A stretch of DNA of 64,000 bases from Dendrocalamus latiflorus (Eukaryota > Streptophyta > Magnoliopsida > Poales > Poaceae). The notes under the pieces are model-generated. The model saw only the letters and a list, made by a program, of their open reading frames with translations. It did no database searches and was not told the origin of the DNA. Of this stretch, positions 12,185 through 25,400 are shown piece after piece. Position 1 is the stretch's first letter. Every line of letters begins with the position of its first letter. The stretch spans positions 10,102,514 through 10,166,513 of the forward strand of contig CM029631.1 in assembly GCA_017311315.1 (NCBI GenBank), in the 5' to 3' direction. The position numbers were made by a program, and so were the translations under genes.

Positions 12185-12455
12185 TCAACTCGGCTTCGAC
12201 TTCTGGCTTATTTTTCACTATTCATAAGTTTCGTCTTTTTCTGAACTTTTGGCTTTTTGTTGAGTTTTTTGCCAGTTCTTTTTTCCCGTATTTGTTTGTA
12301 TTATACGTAATGGGCTAACATATTTTTTATATTTTTAATTTTTTTAAATTTAATTATGCTAAATAAGCCTCTGTCAGCTACGGTGCTTTTTTCAGCCAGC
12401 TGCAGTGTTTTCAGCCATAAGCCATGAGCTTTTCAGCCGAACCGATCACCACCTT
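12185..12455. repeat. dispersed non-coding repeat family R, copy 1
   Basis: The copy shares an ordered series of words with 43865-44090 and 45365-45655: CTTCTGGCTTATTTTTCAC, then TTCTTTTTTCCCGTATTTG, then TTTTTAAATTTAATTATGC, then AAATAAGCC, and finally AGCCATAAGCC. No coding frame is present. Family words such as TTATGGCTGA/TCAGCCATAA suggest a MITE, but I could not fix ends or a target duplication. Confidence 0.7.
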
Positions 12456-12859
12456 GTTCCTGTGAACGTCAAGATCCTCCTTTCTTTGTCGCTATAGTTT
12501 TTTCCTGATTTTTTTGTCACTGTAGTTGTCTTGTTGCAATTTCAAGCAGGCAAAAAGCTGATCGATCTACACTACAGCGGTTAATCTAGAGGCAAAATCG
12601 GTTAGACGCCACTTCAAAACATGACAATAGGCAAAATGATATCTAGTTTTATGAATCTTACGCCACTGCGGTTCCAGCTCCTTTGATGTATGCCATTTTC
12701 TTTGATCTTCCCCAATTTTTCATCCTTTTCAATTTTTCTTTCTCGACTGAATTTCCTGGAGTGCCCTTTTCCTTTCTTTGGTTGGATTGAACCAAACGCT
12801 GAAACAGATGCAAGCCATTTGAGATCACCGAACCAACCGAGCTGCTCGCCATGGCCGCG

Positions 12860-13110
12860 TGCTCCGTCCAAGAAGTCCTTGATGCTTGCTCTGGGCATAT
12901 GCTTGTAGGCTTGTATATTTGATGCAAGAAGTCTTTGCTGCTTGCTGCTGGGCATATGCTCGTGGTCTTTGCATATTTGGTGCAAGAAGTCCTTATTGCT
13001 TGCTGATGGGTATATGCTCGTAGTCTTTGCATATTTGGTGCAAGAAGTCCTTATTGCTTGCTGATGGGTACATGATTGTAGTCTTGTATATTTGGTGCTA
13101 GAAGTCCTTG
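12860..13110. repeat. minisatellite, about 5 units of 56-58 bp
   Basis: The phrase CAAGAAGTC, or a close form of it, recurs near 12867, 12923, 12981, 13039 and 13096. That gives spacings of 56, 58, 58 and 57 bp. Each unit also carries a GGGCATATGCT/GGGTATATGCT word and TTGCATATTTGG. The units are variable, and the third and fourth are nearly identical. The array lies between the ARIADNE gene and SEC3 and is not inside either. Confidence 0.88.
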
Positions 13111-13114
13111 CTGT

Positions 13115-14830
13115 CGGGCCTATGTCCAGCTCTGTATCAACTCGATATGGTCTAGTGTTGATTCGGTTTGGATCGATCCAATCAAGGCAAGGGCAAAATG
13201 CAAAATGGGAAATTCAGTTGAGGAGCATGATGTGCAATGGATTGTGAAAACAACGATGTGCAATGGATTGTAAAAAACAAACACTCGTCTTATTTTTAGG
13301 GCACTTGGATTCTTAGGGATCACGTGAAACTCAAAAGGTTGTAAAAAGTTGTATATTAAATTATTAAGGAAGGTTCCCGCGCCACCTCAGGTCCACATCA
13401 ACTTTGGCATTGTGGCACACATTGAGCGATCTACCCCGGGCGAAGTCCGCAAACCAACTTGGATGATGTATAAGATCAACCCTGAGGGGGACTGGAGTCA
13501 ACTGTGGACGAAGTCCAGAGCGGACAGGGGGCGGAGAGGAGATCTAGAGGCGACGAGGTTGGTGCGGAGACGGTCCAGGTAGGGACCCCGAGGGGGTTCG
13601 GACTGGAGATCCTGGAAGCGACTAAGTCGGCGTGGAGGTGGTCTGGACAGGGTCCTGAGAGGGTCCGAATAGGAGGTCCAGAGGAGATCCGGTGTAGCAC
13701 ACTAAAAAAACCCTAACTGACCTCTCTCTCTCCTATTCCTATCGTAACCAACTCATCTAATCCTCCTGTGATCTCTCTCTCTTTCTCACATCTTCTTCCT
13801 CCTCCATCTAACTCTCTCTCTCTCTTCCTCTCCCCATGCAAGCGTTATGGTTGCAGGGGCGCGTCGGCAGCAGCGGAGGCGGTGGCGGCAAGGCGCGACG
13901 CATGCGCACGCAAGGCGGCGGCAAGCGCCCGTGCGGCCGTGGAGTAGCTGCGGCGGCGGCCGTGTGCTCGCGCGGTTGTGGCACGCGACGGCCCGGCGGT
14001 AAGGCACGTGGCGGCAGCCTGGCGGCAGGGCGCGCGGCGGTGGCTCGGCGCTGTGGGGTGGTGGCGGCCTGAGCGCGACATGGGCCGAGAGGCATCCTGG
14101 GTGCAACGTGTGGCCAGGTGCGGCATGAGCTGAGCAGCGCACAGGCGGCACAGACCAAAGGCGGCACGCAGGTGGTGCAAGTCAGAGGCGGCTTCGCTAG
14201 CGGCGATGTGGCCGAGCGGCAGCGGGGCCAGAGCGGTCCGGTGTGGGCCGAGCACCGGACGACATCGAGTTAGGCACACTCAGGCCAGAGGCAGCACGGT
14301 CGATCGAGGACGGTCGCATGGCCGAGTGCGGTTGAGCGGAGGCGCATGCTCAGGCGGCGGCACGGCCGGTGGGCACGCAGGCTGGAGGCGGCAAGGCCGG
14401 CCGCGGTGGCAATGCATGGCACGTAGGCGGAGGCGCAGCAGTGGCGTTGGCCGGGCACGGCTAGAAGGTGGCGGCACGGGCCGGCAGTGGTGGTGGTCCC
14501 GCCGACGTGCGGTGCCGATGAGGTTCGGCCAGTTTGGACTTGACTGAATCACGTTTCGCGCGTGGTTTCTTTAGCGTATGCTGGGGAGCAGGGTTCGTTT
14601 AGCCAAAAGCCCGAAATGCGTTTCGCACAACATTTTCAGAAGTCAGGCAGCGGGTCGTGGTTCGCATGACCGAACAGCCAGTCGCACGGTCGAATGGTAA
14701 TTCACACGATGAAGGCTTAGCGAACGCAAATAATCACTTATCACATAATAAAACTTGATTGGTTGATAACTTTAGCGTGAGCTATATTATAATACCTCTT
14801 TAGAATAATTCTTATATCACTATCACCTTA
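13115..14830. other. GC-rich non-genic stretch
   Basis: From about 13430 to 14560 the sequence is rich in GGC/GCG triplets and open on both strands. The translations are low-complexity Arg/Ala/Gly with no motif, and it is flanked by CT-rich runs (13720-13830). It looks like transposon or LTR-derived sequence rather than a gene. Confidence 0.45.
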
Positions 14831-14859
14831 TCAGTATTCCACATCGCTCTCACGTCAGG

Positions 14860-15140
14860 ATCTATGTCTCTCCATTTCCAATCTTAGCACCTCTTTTCAC
14901 TTCTCATAACCTTATCGTAGCCTTATGCTCGCTATCTCCTAGTTTCCTTAAATTCATACTATATAATCTATCCATGATGTATCAGTTACCTTATCACCAT
15001 ATTATCATCCCCTATCATTCTCATATCGGGAATTATGTGTCTTCATTTCCAACCTTAGCAAATCCCCTCACCTTTCCTACTTTTATCTTAACTTTCTCTT
15101 AGTTCCTAAAATTCACACCAGATACACATGTTAATAATAT
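14860..15140. repeat. imperfect tandem repeat, about 171-bp period
   Basis: A segment with TCCATTTCCAATCTTAGCA (about 14872) recurs as TTCATTTCCAACCTTAGCA about 171 bp later. Flanking words such as TTATCAC, CTCATAT and TAGTTCCT/TAGTTTCCT appear in the same order. The rest is divergent. Confidence 0.6.
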
Positions 15141-15144
15141 AACA

Positions 15145-16400
15145 GTTACCCGGCCTAGGATTATCCACATATAGAAGAGATTTTCACCTACCTGGTAACG
15201 TACGGGGGGCTGTACAAATTGATGGTCAAACTTTGTGGATGTCTAAAATGTCACTTATCTGTGATAGGAGATATTAGTAAGGATAAAAAATCTGATTAGA
15301 CCATGTCTTCGACAGGCAAAAAGTTGGGCTTGTGTAATTTTGTTTATTCCGTAGGCAGGAAAAACAAAAAGAAAAGGCCAGCCCATGGTCCATCGAGTGG
15401 ATTACGGGCATTTTTATTAGTTTTTCCTACGGTTTATTAATCTAATAAATAATAATTATTAGAGAAACTAAAATTAAAAGTTGACTGAAAAGCCTAAAAA
15501 GGGTCTTTAGATGTGGCTTATGACTAAAAATAAATAGTAGTAGCTGAAATAAGTGGATTTTAAAAGGAAATGGCGGGGTGGTGAAAAAAGTGAGAGAGAG
15601 ATACGTGCGTGTGACCGGAGCAAAATGAGTGAGGTAGGTGACGCACACGTGACTCCTGACTTATTTCTAGAGCGAGACGGTAGTGAAAAAAGTAGAGAAA
15701 CCGCTTCAAAAAGCCATATATTTATAATTCATTTTTGGCTTTTCTATGCAGAAGCCAGAAGCAGAATTCAATATGAATATGACCTTAGCAAGAAGCTCGA
15801 GAAAAACGTACAGATTTCCACCACTCATTAGCGACCGAGTAACCTACGTCCGGTTCCACCGCAAGTCCCCTCCAAGCCTCTGTTTCAAAATAACTTCTGA
15901 TTTTTAGCTCTTACAAAATGACTTTTGAATGGAGTGGTTTCCTCAAGTTGGTTTCTATAAATTATTTGTGAAAGTTATTACAGGAGACACCTTAAATAAA
16001 ATAGCTTTTTAACATAAGTAACTTTTACTCTCTTAATCTCTCTTATAATCAGATAAAAGAAAAAAAAGAACAACCAAAAACTAAATTACGGCTCCTTTTA
16101 ACAGGGTTCAAGTCAAGCAAACCCAAGTCCAACCCGGCGGCTCGTCCACTCGTCTCCCACCGCGGTAACAGTAAAGGGTTACCACCCGAGTAGCGGAGAG
16201 GTAAAAGCGACGAAAGGTAAACGACCGTAATACCCACACAAGGGAAAGAAAAAAAATTATTTGATTAATCTTGAGCTGAGGCAACGCCCAGCTCCTCACC
16301 AACCTGTCCCTCCCCCACCGCGTCACGCCCGCCTCCTCGCGTCCTCCCCTTCCTCTCAGATCGGCGGCGGGTCGGGCTCGGGCGGCGGGAGGAGCGAAGG
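15145..16400. other. intergenic region upstream of SEC3
   Basis: Mostly AT-rich sequence without a coding frame I can assign. The last 130 bp before the SEC3 ATG are GC-rich (CCTCCCC and GGCGGCGGG words) and presumably carry its 5' UTR and promoter. No TATA box is evident, as is common for housekeeping genes. Confidence 0.4.
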
Positions 16401-16407
16401 CGCCCGG

Positions 16408-19400
16408 ATGGCGAAGTCGAGCGCGGACGACGCGGAGCTGCGGCGCGCGTGCGCGGCGGCCGTGGCGGCGTCGGGCGCGCGCGGCGAGGAGGTGGTCTTC
16501 TCCATCCGCGTCGCCAAGGGCCGCGGCATCTTCGAGAAGCTCGGCCGCCTCGCCAAGCCCCGCGTCCTCGCGCTCACTGGTAAGTGCTCCTCATCTTTCT
16601 TCTCTCCCTCCCTCTCGTCCGGCACATCACCCCGCTCTGCAGCTTTGCTGTCGCTGCTTCGATTTGGGTTGCCGTGCTGTGCGCGAGGGTTTGGTTTGGT
16701 GAGCCTCCATGTGGCTATCTCGGCGCTGATTTCGTTGCTTGGAGAGGCTAGCTCGTTTAGGCAGCAAATTGTTTGGAGCCGAATTCGTGCTGTTCCACCT
16801 GATCTCCAGTTATGCGACTCTTGCTCTGATTCGGCATGAGAGGGTTACTATCTGGGTAGCTTGGATCGAACTAAGGGCTGTGGCTAAGTTTGGTTTAACT
16901 TGCTTTGGTAGTCTAGATCACTAGGCGGTTTTACGTGCCGCTGCTTTGAGCAGATCCATATTGTACATGGAATTTGCCTGTTAGAGCTCTCACCTTGTGG
17001 AGCTGAGACCAACAAAGTGCAAATACGGGCACCTAAAACATGATACACAGATCGATAGCAACAACTAAGCAGTGGAAAAGACGAGTAATAGCTGGAGTTG
17101 GCTGGCGGGGGGCTGGAGCTGGTTGGACAAGTCCTTGTGAACTGCGGTTAGCTGGAGTTGATGCAGTTAGCCAGAGGTGATTATTTTTTAGTTTTAACCC
17201 ATGTGGATGGACTTGATCGGCAGTGGCGGACCCATGATCAAAATTTGGGGGGGTTTAATAGGACTTACTGACCAGTTTGGTAAATGCCGAGTTGTCGGCC
17301 TACGGTAGCATTCTGCATTGCCTGTGAGAGATAGAAAAACGCTATTGTGGCTATTACGGGCTGTCTTGAAAACCATGATACACGTCATATTTTGCTGAAG
17401 GAGGGCAGCGGTGCTAACTCCACGGTGTGGAGGAGAAAACGGTGGCCGTTACGCGGTCCAGATAGAACTGAGCGATCAGTAATTTAAACTAAATTTTGGT
17501 AAACATACCTTAAAATAGGAAATTATTTATTGAATAATACAGTTAAATATTCATTTTTGCGAAAAATCAGTTGCAAAAATATTTTCAGAAATACTACCTT
17601 TTCGCCTAACAAATTATTGTTAGTATTGCCATATAACCATTATTTAAATTTGTATTTGCTTTATTCTGCACACCCTGAGCTAGTATGAAATAATTGCACA
17701 TACGCCCACGATCCATTACATAATCCATATCAATAACTACTAGTATTGATTTGCAACATGCGAAATACCTCAACCATTGGGATTTCTTTATTTTCGGAGG
17801 TCAACTATTGTCCATCGATATTTGAGTATTGAGGTTGGCTAGGTTCCTGAAATTAGCGGCTAGTACTTGAAACTCGTGCTTGACCCTTGTAGAGTTGTAG
17901 ACACGAGAGGGAGAGAGGCTACACGTCAAGAGCCAAGATGTCGTTGTGGTTTGTAATCACCGCTACAAATACAATCTTCTTTATCATGCAAAGACTTTTA
18001 AGTCTGACAAGGTCATTCATATGGCTAGCGTGGAGCTATGGGGGTGGGGGAGGTACACACGACTGGCCAGCGGTAGGGGGGGGGGGGGGGGCTGGCGCCC
18101 CACTTGACCCACTGCTGGGTCTGCCCCTGTCGATCGGTCGAGGAGTTTTCCAATCCATGTGCCACCCAGAGTCCCAGACAGCCTCTTTGAACAGTGCAGA
18201 ATTTTTTCATGGACTGGAGTTCTGGACTGCTTCCATCTGGAATTCTGGATTGGCTTGGATCCACGCCAACACAGGGGGGCCTAGAAAAATTCTGCCATAT
18301 AATTACAGCAGCTGAGTTAATGTTTTCTCATGTGATTTTTGAGTGGATCGTGGCAGAGACTGGTTGGGTTACTTGGAGGATTGCCAGAACAGTTTGCTTT
18401 GTTCACATAATTACTTCTGGTTGAGTTGAGGCATTATATGGTGCGATTGCAAATTTCGATATGTAAATGCATAGCTTAGTCAGGAATTTGTGAAGTGGAA
18501 TTGTTTGGATGGAAGAAACAGTGATCTAGATGGCACTGATCTAGATTGTAAGAAATTTTTATGGTTTGAAATACCCTTGTGAATGCACATGTTTGGTGTG
18601 GATTGATGCAGTGCTGTGGCAGAATCAGTGGTACTGAACTGCTGCTCTGCAGTTGGATTTGCATATTATCAGTTCTGTTTGGTGTGCTACACTCTTTGTA
18701 GCTATATGCCATTGCTGTTCAATTGCTGGTGCACGGAGAGATTGACACTGTGATATTGATTACTTTGATTGATTTAGGAACATAGTCTAATTGGAGTAAA
18801 TTTGCTCTTGGAGTTAATTCCTGGTTAATTCGAATCAATATGGTAGTTGTAGTTTAATCAGTGGAGATCGTTAACTTGGATACAGACATATGGTTAACTT
18901 GGATTCGTTAGTAGTAGAGATCGGTTAATATTGTTATTTGTTAGCTGTAGCTTGGACGATATGATTAGGGTGACTTAAAGTTTTTTTGTGCTAGGAAACT
19001 TTAGGTAGTAATTGATTGATTATAGATAATATATGCTTATAACATCTGCTAAACAGTTTCAACTTCATGCAGCTAAACAATCATCAAAAGGTGAGGCAAA
19101 CAAAGCTTTTCTCCGAGTGTTGAAGTATTCATCTGGGGCAGTACTTGAGGTTCGTTTTCTGTACCATAGAATCTTGCTAGCTAATAGTTGTCCAATACAT
19201 GACAGGAATTGGTACATTGTCTTGTTTAGTGGTACCAGTTTTGTTAAGCTCTCATCTAGGTAGATATACTGCTGTTGTTGATCTGTGTATTTTCATCGCA
19301 CACATGTACTTTAATCTTTCTGTTATTGTCTACCTCATGATATGTATGCATGAACATTTCCTCTAGCTAGTCTTTTAGTATGCACTATTGACCAATAAAT

Positions 19401-22400
19401 GGTTTGCACTTTGCACTACATTTTGTTATGTGCTTTTCCTGCATTCTACACAAGTTATTGTTTAGTCTTCTGTTAGAAACTTAACCTGTTCTTTTTGTTT
19501 CAGCCAGCCAAACTTTACAAGTTGAAACATCTTACAAAGGTTGAGGTTATTTCGAATGATCCCAGCGGTTGTACATTTGTTCTGGTACTTACTTTCATTC
19601 CTCTTTTGCATTTTTTTTGTGGAGTAGTTAAAGAAGCTATTGGTTATATCCGTTTCTAACTGTCAACTGGATTGCAGGGGTTTGATAACCTTAGAAGTCA
19701 GAGTGTTGCTCCTCCACAATGGACAATGCGCAACATTGATGACAGGTTGTTGCCTAGAATGTTTGCTCATTGGTATTAGACTCTGTTACTTTTATTTATC
19801 TTGTTTTGCCTCCTCTTCTTTACATGTCTTCACAAATTTACATTCTCAGCAAATATAATATATACAGTTCTTTGTATATGTGTAGTGTCGTCTGCTTTCC
19901 ATCGTTATGTTGAGTCATTTTTCGAAAGATTTTTTATGTTCTCTGTGTGCGCTATGTTTCTTTGACATGAGTCCATTCGCATGTTAAGGTAGATTACATT
20001 GATGCGTTGATTTAGGAGACTTTTAACAAAATGTTTGCTATTTATTTTGCAGAAATCGTCTACTTTTTTGTATCCTAAACGTGTGCAAGGAGATACTTAG
20101 CTATCTTCCAAAAGTTGTCGGAATTGATTTCGTGGAGCTAGCTCTTTGGGCAAAGGTGCATATTACAACTTCGTCTTCCATCAACCATACATGCTTTTGA
20201 CTTTTGCTGTTGAACCCCCACCCGCCTTTCCTCTCCAATTATTAGTGACTTAATGGGAAATAAAAATAATCCAACCCAGATTATTTACCTAAATACTTGA
20301 AAATGGGCTAAAAATTATTTTTTACAAGCTGCATATATCTTCTTTTGTACATCTTAAGTGAATTTGATCGATTGCTGGCAAGATATTTTTTCTAATTAAC
20401 TTTCTTTCAGGAAAATACATTGACATTGGATAACCAAGTGAGCACCCAAGATGGACAAGAAGCATCTGTAGCTACTCAAACTGAGAGGAAAGTAACAGTA
20501 ACTGTTGAAAATGATCTTGTGTCCCAAGCAAAGGAGGAAGAAGAAGACATGGAGGCACTTCTTGACACGTAAGCATGGCTATATCTTGCATGGACGCTTC
20601 TTGTCTGATTTTTCTATTAACTTTATATTTTTTCAAGCTGCATATCTACTGTCGGGACCCGAATATGCAAATCTGGACATTCTGCGTATACTGCATTAGT
20701 CAAGGATCACGCTAGTGCGCACAGTGGTAACGTCGATGAAATATTATTCCATACACAATGAATAACTAAAAAAGTACTAATTTCTTAAAGAGCAAACCGA
20801 TGACCTTATGGTTAGAGTTTACACTTTCTTAGCCACACAGGGCTTAGCACTAATAAATAAGTTGCAGCAGAAAAATAAAGATAATTTTGACGATGATGAC
20901 TCATCAACATGCCACAGGCAATCGACTGGAGAACGAGACCTAATTCCTCTTCGAACAATAGGCTAGATTCTCCTTCTCCAATCGCTGATTATGGTGATGA
21001 GATAGCAAGGAGTAAGGGTGAGTACGTGGAGTATTTAACAAGTTGTGCATGGAATGCAATACACACACAGCTGCGCTATTTTGTGCTTGTGCGCACTGTG
21101 CGCGTCGGAAAGTTATTGTCGTGCGCGGGTAAAGTTAAGTGAAGTTACTATCGAATATATTTAGAGCTGCTGCCAGTTGTGTAGTGTTCAGTAACTCTTC
21201 ATGTGTTTGACAGTAACTTCACTCGAACACGGTTGTAACTTTCCGGCGCGTATTTTACATCTGCACGTAGAATAGCGCAGCCGTATGTAGGACACCATGG
21301 TGCCTGAGCACCATGATCTAAAATAGATATTTCCCCTATGTATCATGTGCAAACAGCTTTGGAATTTTTTGGACGTCGAGTTTAACTAGTTTACTAACTA
21401 GTTCAAACAAGTTTGAACTGAAATTCGAATTATAGTTGCCTTTTTTTAATGATAGTTTGATTGTAGATATGTGTTGATTATATATATAAATCAGCAAAGT
21501 ATGTGATCTAAATTCGTTTGAAACTTTGTAATCGAGTATATTTTTTCAAAGGTATACGTTTCATTTGAATTGTTATACATGGGTATATACTCTAAAACTG
21601 ATATTAAAAAAACACCCGAATTTGGGTTGAATTCACGCATTTGAAATCATGGTGCATCATTTCAGCGTCCTATGTATATAAATGATTCTATATTCCTGGG
21701 AGTGCCTACTCACTTGTTATATACCACTTAAATAATGTTATACCTCTTTATTCTTTTGAGTATACTTTAATAATGATTATAAGATATTCCAAAACGAGTT
21801 TTATGAAAAAATTTATCAAAATACATATTTTATAATATAATTTGTGTATATACTCTTTTTACATATGGGAAAAGGTATATAGCAAACATAAAGGACTCCA
21901 ATAAAAAATTTCAACCGAATTGCATTAGAATATCTTATAATTAGTATTTACGTATACCGAAAGTGATAGATAAATATAACATGTTCGTTTAAGTAGTATA
22001 TTGGAAGTGGGTGGCGCAACTCCGACGACATCGTCGACGTCAAACTGCAATGTGGGAGGGGATTTGGAGCAGTGAATCTGGACGAGGATGCGTGGGCGAA
22101 GCGAATGGGCGGTGCATGGGGACCGAGGGTCGATGGAGACGACCGGTTGCGAGGCTTGAGCGGCGGCGGAGCTTCTATCATCGGTGAAGTCAGTGAGGCG
22201 GCGGGTTCCCGACGAAACAGAGCGAAGGGCGGAGTAGATCTTGTGAAGGCGAACACGGGGTTGATGATGGAGAGGCTTGAAGCTCACAGGCGGCGGCGAA
22301 ACTCAGCGACAAAGGCGGCGGAGGAAGCGACTTTGAATTCTTCAATCTTGACGGCTTCGCGGTGTAATTGAGGTGACGCTAGGGTTTCAAGGGCAGCGCG

Positions 22401-25400
22401 ACCCAGGGGTGCGGATCCGGCGATCAGGGTGGAGCTTTATAGCCGAGCGAGGCGGTTGTGGAGGAGTCCAATGGTGGCACGGTAGCGTCATCATAGAGGA
22501 GATGGGCATCGGGAGGAAGACGAACAGTGGCGTGGGGCCCACTCATCAGTGACAGTAGTGGCAGTAGTGGCTCGGGGCCCACTTGTTAGTTGCAGTAGCG
22601 GTGCAGCGGATTGGGTTGGCTGGGCCAAGCGGAAACGGGTTGGGGAAGAGAGGAAACGGAAAAGGCCGGCGGGGAAAAGAAATGGGCTTCGGCCCGAGAG
22701 GAGAGAAAGAGAGATGGGCTGGAGAGAGAGATTTGACCATGAGCTCTTCCAGTATTTAATTTAGCTTTTTTCCTTTTTAGAAAATACAGGAAATTCAAAT
22801 AAGCGATGAAAAATAGCAAATGAACTCGGACAAATTCCAGAAAATTCAGGAAAATACTTTGAAACATAAGGAACTCAAATAAAATAGTTTTGGATTTAAT
22901 TAGTGTTTGCTTTAGAAGCATTAAATCATTTTAAATTTCGGAAATCCCAAATTAAGCTTTATTAATTTCAGAAATTAGTGAAAAATTTATAACACCTCAT
23001 TTTAAAGAAATGGTTTGGAAAACTTAAATATTAGGATGTTACATCTACTAATTAATTTCTGTTTGTCTATGGCTTGCTTCCAACCTTGGCAACAATGACA
23101 TACATTTTGGGAGCACCAATTTGACTAGTGTAAATAATGCAGGTATGTTATGGGCATAGGTGAAGCAGATGCTTTCTCTGAGAGATTGAAGCAGGAGCTT
23201 GTTGCTTTGGAAGCAGCAAATGTCTATCAATTACTGGAAAATGAGCCTTTAATAGAGGAGGTATTGCCTTCTATATTCCTTATTTCCTTTACTGTGTAGT
23301 ATCAAAGTTTTAATTTTTTCCTTTACTGTGTAGTATCAAAGTTTTATGCAATGATTACTAATGAATTCACTGTGACATCTGATTGCCTTGCCGCCTGCAT
23401 CTCACTTTTACTTTTCATCATTAATGTTGATTGTTGATTTTTTGGGCACAGAATTTTGTTTCATTGACTGATCCAACTGCTTGGATTTGCAGGTCTTGCA
23501 GGGTCTGGATGCTGCTAGTGCAACCGTAGATGATATGGATGAGTGGTTACGGATTTTTAATCTGAAGCTCAGGCATATGAGAGAAGATATTGCATCTGTA
23601 TGCTTCATGGAATCTATTTAATAAGATGTAGAAGTATTTTGGAAGTGGAAAACATCTCTAATCCATCCAATTAACATGTTAGATGCAATCACAATATTTA
23701 CTTTTTGAATTCAGAATTTTAGCCCCTTTGGTTTTGACCCTTTAAGCAATATAGCTGGTTGGTTGGAGCATGGTTTCTACTGGCAACTACTAGTAATTCT
23801 GTACTGTTATCTGGGGTAACTAGTACCAAATCCAGAAGGTTTGGACCTTAAATTAACTCAAAATGCACCTGGTACCTAGGCTCTTTCAGAACTTAGGGTG
23901 TAACAGAAACTGCCCAATTTTGGCCACTAGCTGGCCGTGTTCTGCTAAGTTGCCCCTTTGATTTTAAATTATTTTCTGGCCCATGAAAACTTTACTTATG
24001 ACATTGAAAAATGCGATTCCACCCAAACTCGTTAGCGACAACCTTATTATTGTCAGAACTGGTATTTACTTGTTGGAGTAAATGAGCTGCTATTTACTTG
24101 TTGGAGTAAATGAGCTGCTTTAACTGCTTGATGGTGTTCCTATTGGTTTGCCCTGTTACTGGCTGTAACTAGCTAGTTATAAGCTAGATACTGTATCGGT
24201 ACCATGGGCGGAATTCTTTTTTTTTTAGTAGTGCTTGCGTGCTCTCCCAAAAATTGAAAGCACAATTTTTAAATCACATCAAGGGCCTGATTCTTTTTAC
24301 CCCTTGTCCTGGACTTGGCAGTCTGAAACTGAATGTTCTCATTTTTGTTTTTGTGGTCCTGGTTATGTCTTTTTGATACCATGGGTGAATTGTGGTTTAT
24401 GAAATTTCGCTTACCAGCATCTAGAAGAGTATGTATCTTCTCGTTACACATATCTAAGATTAGTTAGGATATATTTTCCATATTTTCTTTGCCTATATTT
24501 CTTATTATGCTCATATTTTTGCAGATTGAATCGCGTAACAATGGCTTGGAGATGCAATCTGTAAATAACAAAGGACTAGTCGAAGAGCTAGAAAAATTGC
24601 TTGAACGTTTGCGCGTTCCGCAGGAGGTACGGTGCACAGAAATGGTATTCGTCTCCCCAAATGTGATGCCTAATATTTGGTTCTTATATATTTAAACACA
24701 ATGCAGTTTACAGCATCATTAACTGGAGGTTCATTTGAAGAGTCGCGGATGCTGAAAAATGTTGAGGCTTGTGAATGGTTGACGGGGGCCATTCGCAGTC
24801 TTGAAGTGCCAAATTTGGACCCATGCTATGTTAACATGCGTGCTGTAAGCTATTTTTGTTATATTCTTGTTTTCTTCTATTAGAACATTTATCCGTACCA
24901 AATCACACACAAGGATTTTTGTCATGTTAACAATGGAATACTAGCAACCTGAACAATGAACTTTTAATAAAACCATGTTTTGTAATTTCAATTGCCTATA
25001 TTGGTAAGGGAACAAACTTAAGGAGCTTCTGGCATTAAATGTAGTTTTTTCTGAAAACCATTGATGGGTTGGGATGTAACTGTTTCACAAACAGACCGTA
25101 TTTAAGTTTTCTTTGGTGATTGCTTCAAGTTCAGTTGTGACTCTGCACCTCTGAGGAATTTTTTTTAATAAAATCTTTTCAGGTTAGGGAAAAAAGAGCA
25201 GAACTTGAGAAGCTGAAAACAACTTTCGTTCGACGAGCATCAGAATTTTTGAGGAACTACTTCTCCAGCTTGGTGGACTTCATGATAAGTGACAAAAGCT
25301 ACTTTTCTCAGGTTTCTTCATAGCCTCATTGTTTGCAGTAATTTTTACCATCTCCATTTTAATTTGTGAGATGACTTAGGGAGTTCACTTTGAACTGAAT

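Larger units (their letters stand above)
20650..23043 (-). mobile_element. solo LTR of a gypsy-type retrotransposon in SEC3 intron 6
   Basis: The 2394-bp unit begins TGTCGGGACCCG and ends GATGTTACA on the plus strand. It is bounded by identical 5-bp duplications TCTAC (20645-20649 and 23044-23048). Read on the minus strand it starts TGTAACATCC and has a TATA box (GGCTATAAAGC, near 22440). Its element-sense is therefore opposite to SEC3. It has no internal coding region or second LTR, so it is a solo LTR left by recombination. Two MITEs are nested inside, and the original LTR would have been about 1.8 kb. Confidence 0.9.

Noticed and set aside
12860..13110. Regularly spaced repeats as a CRISPR-like array
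   Set aside because: The whole 58-bp unit repeats, with no unique spacers, and the genome is a plant nucleus.
13808..14552. Overlapping GC-rich frames of 60-144 codons
   Set aside because: They are open on both strands at once and the translations are low-complexity without any family pattern.
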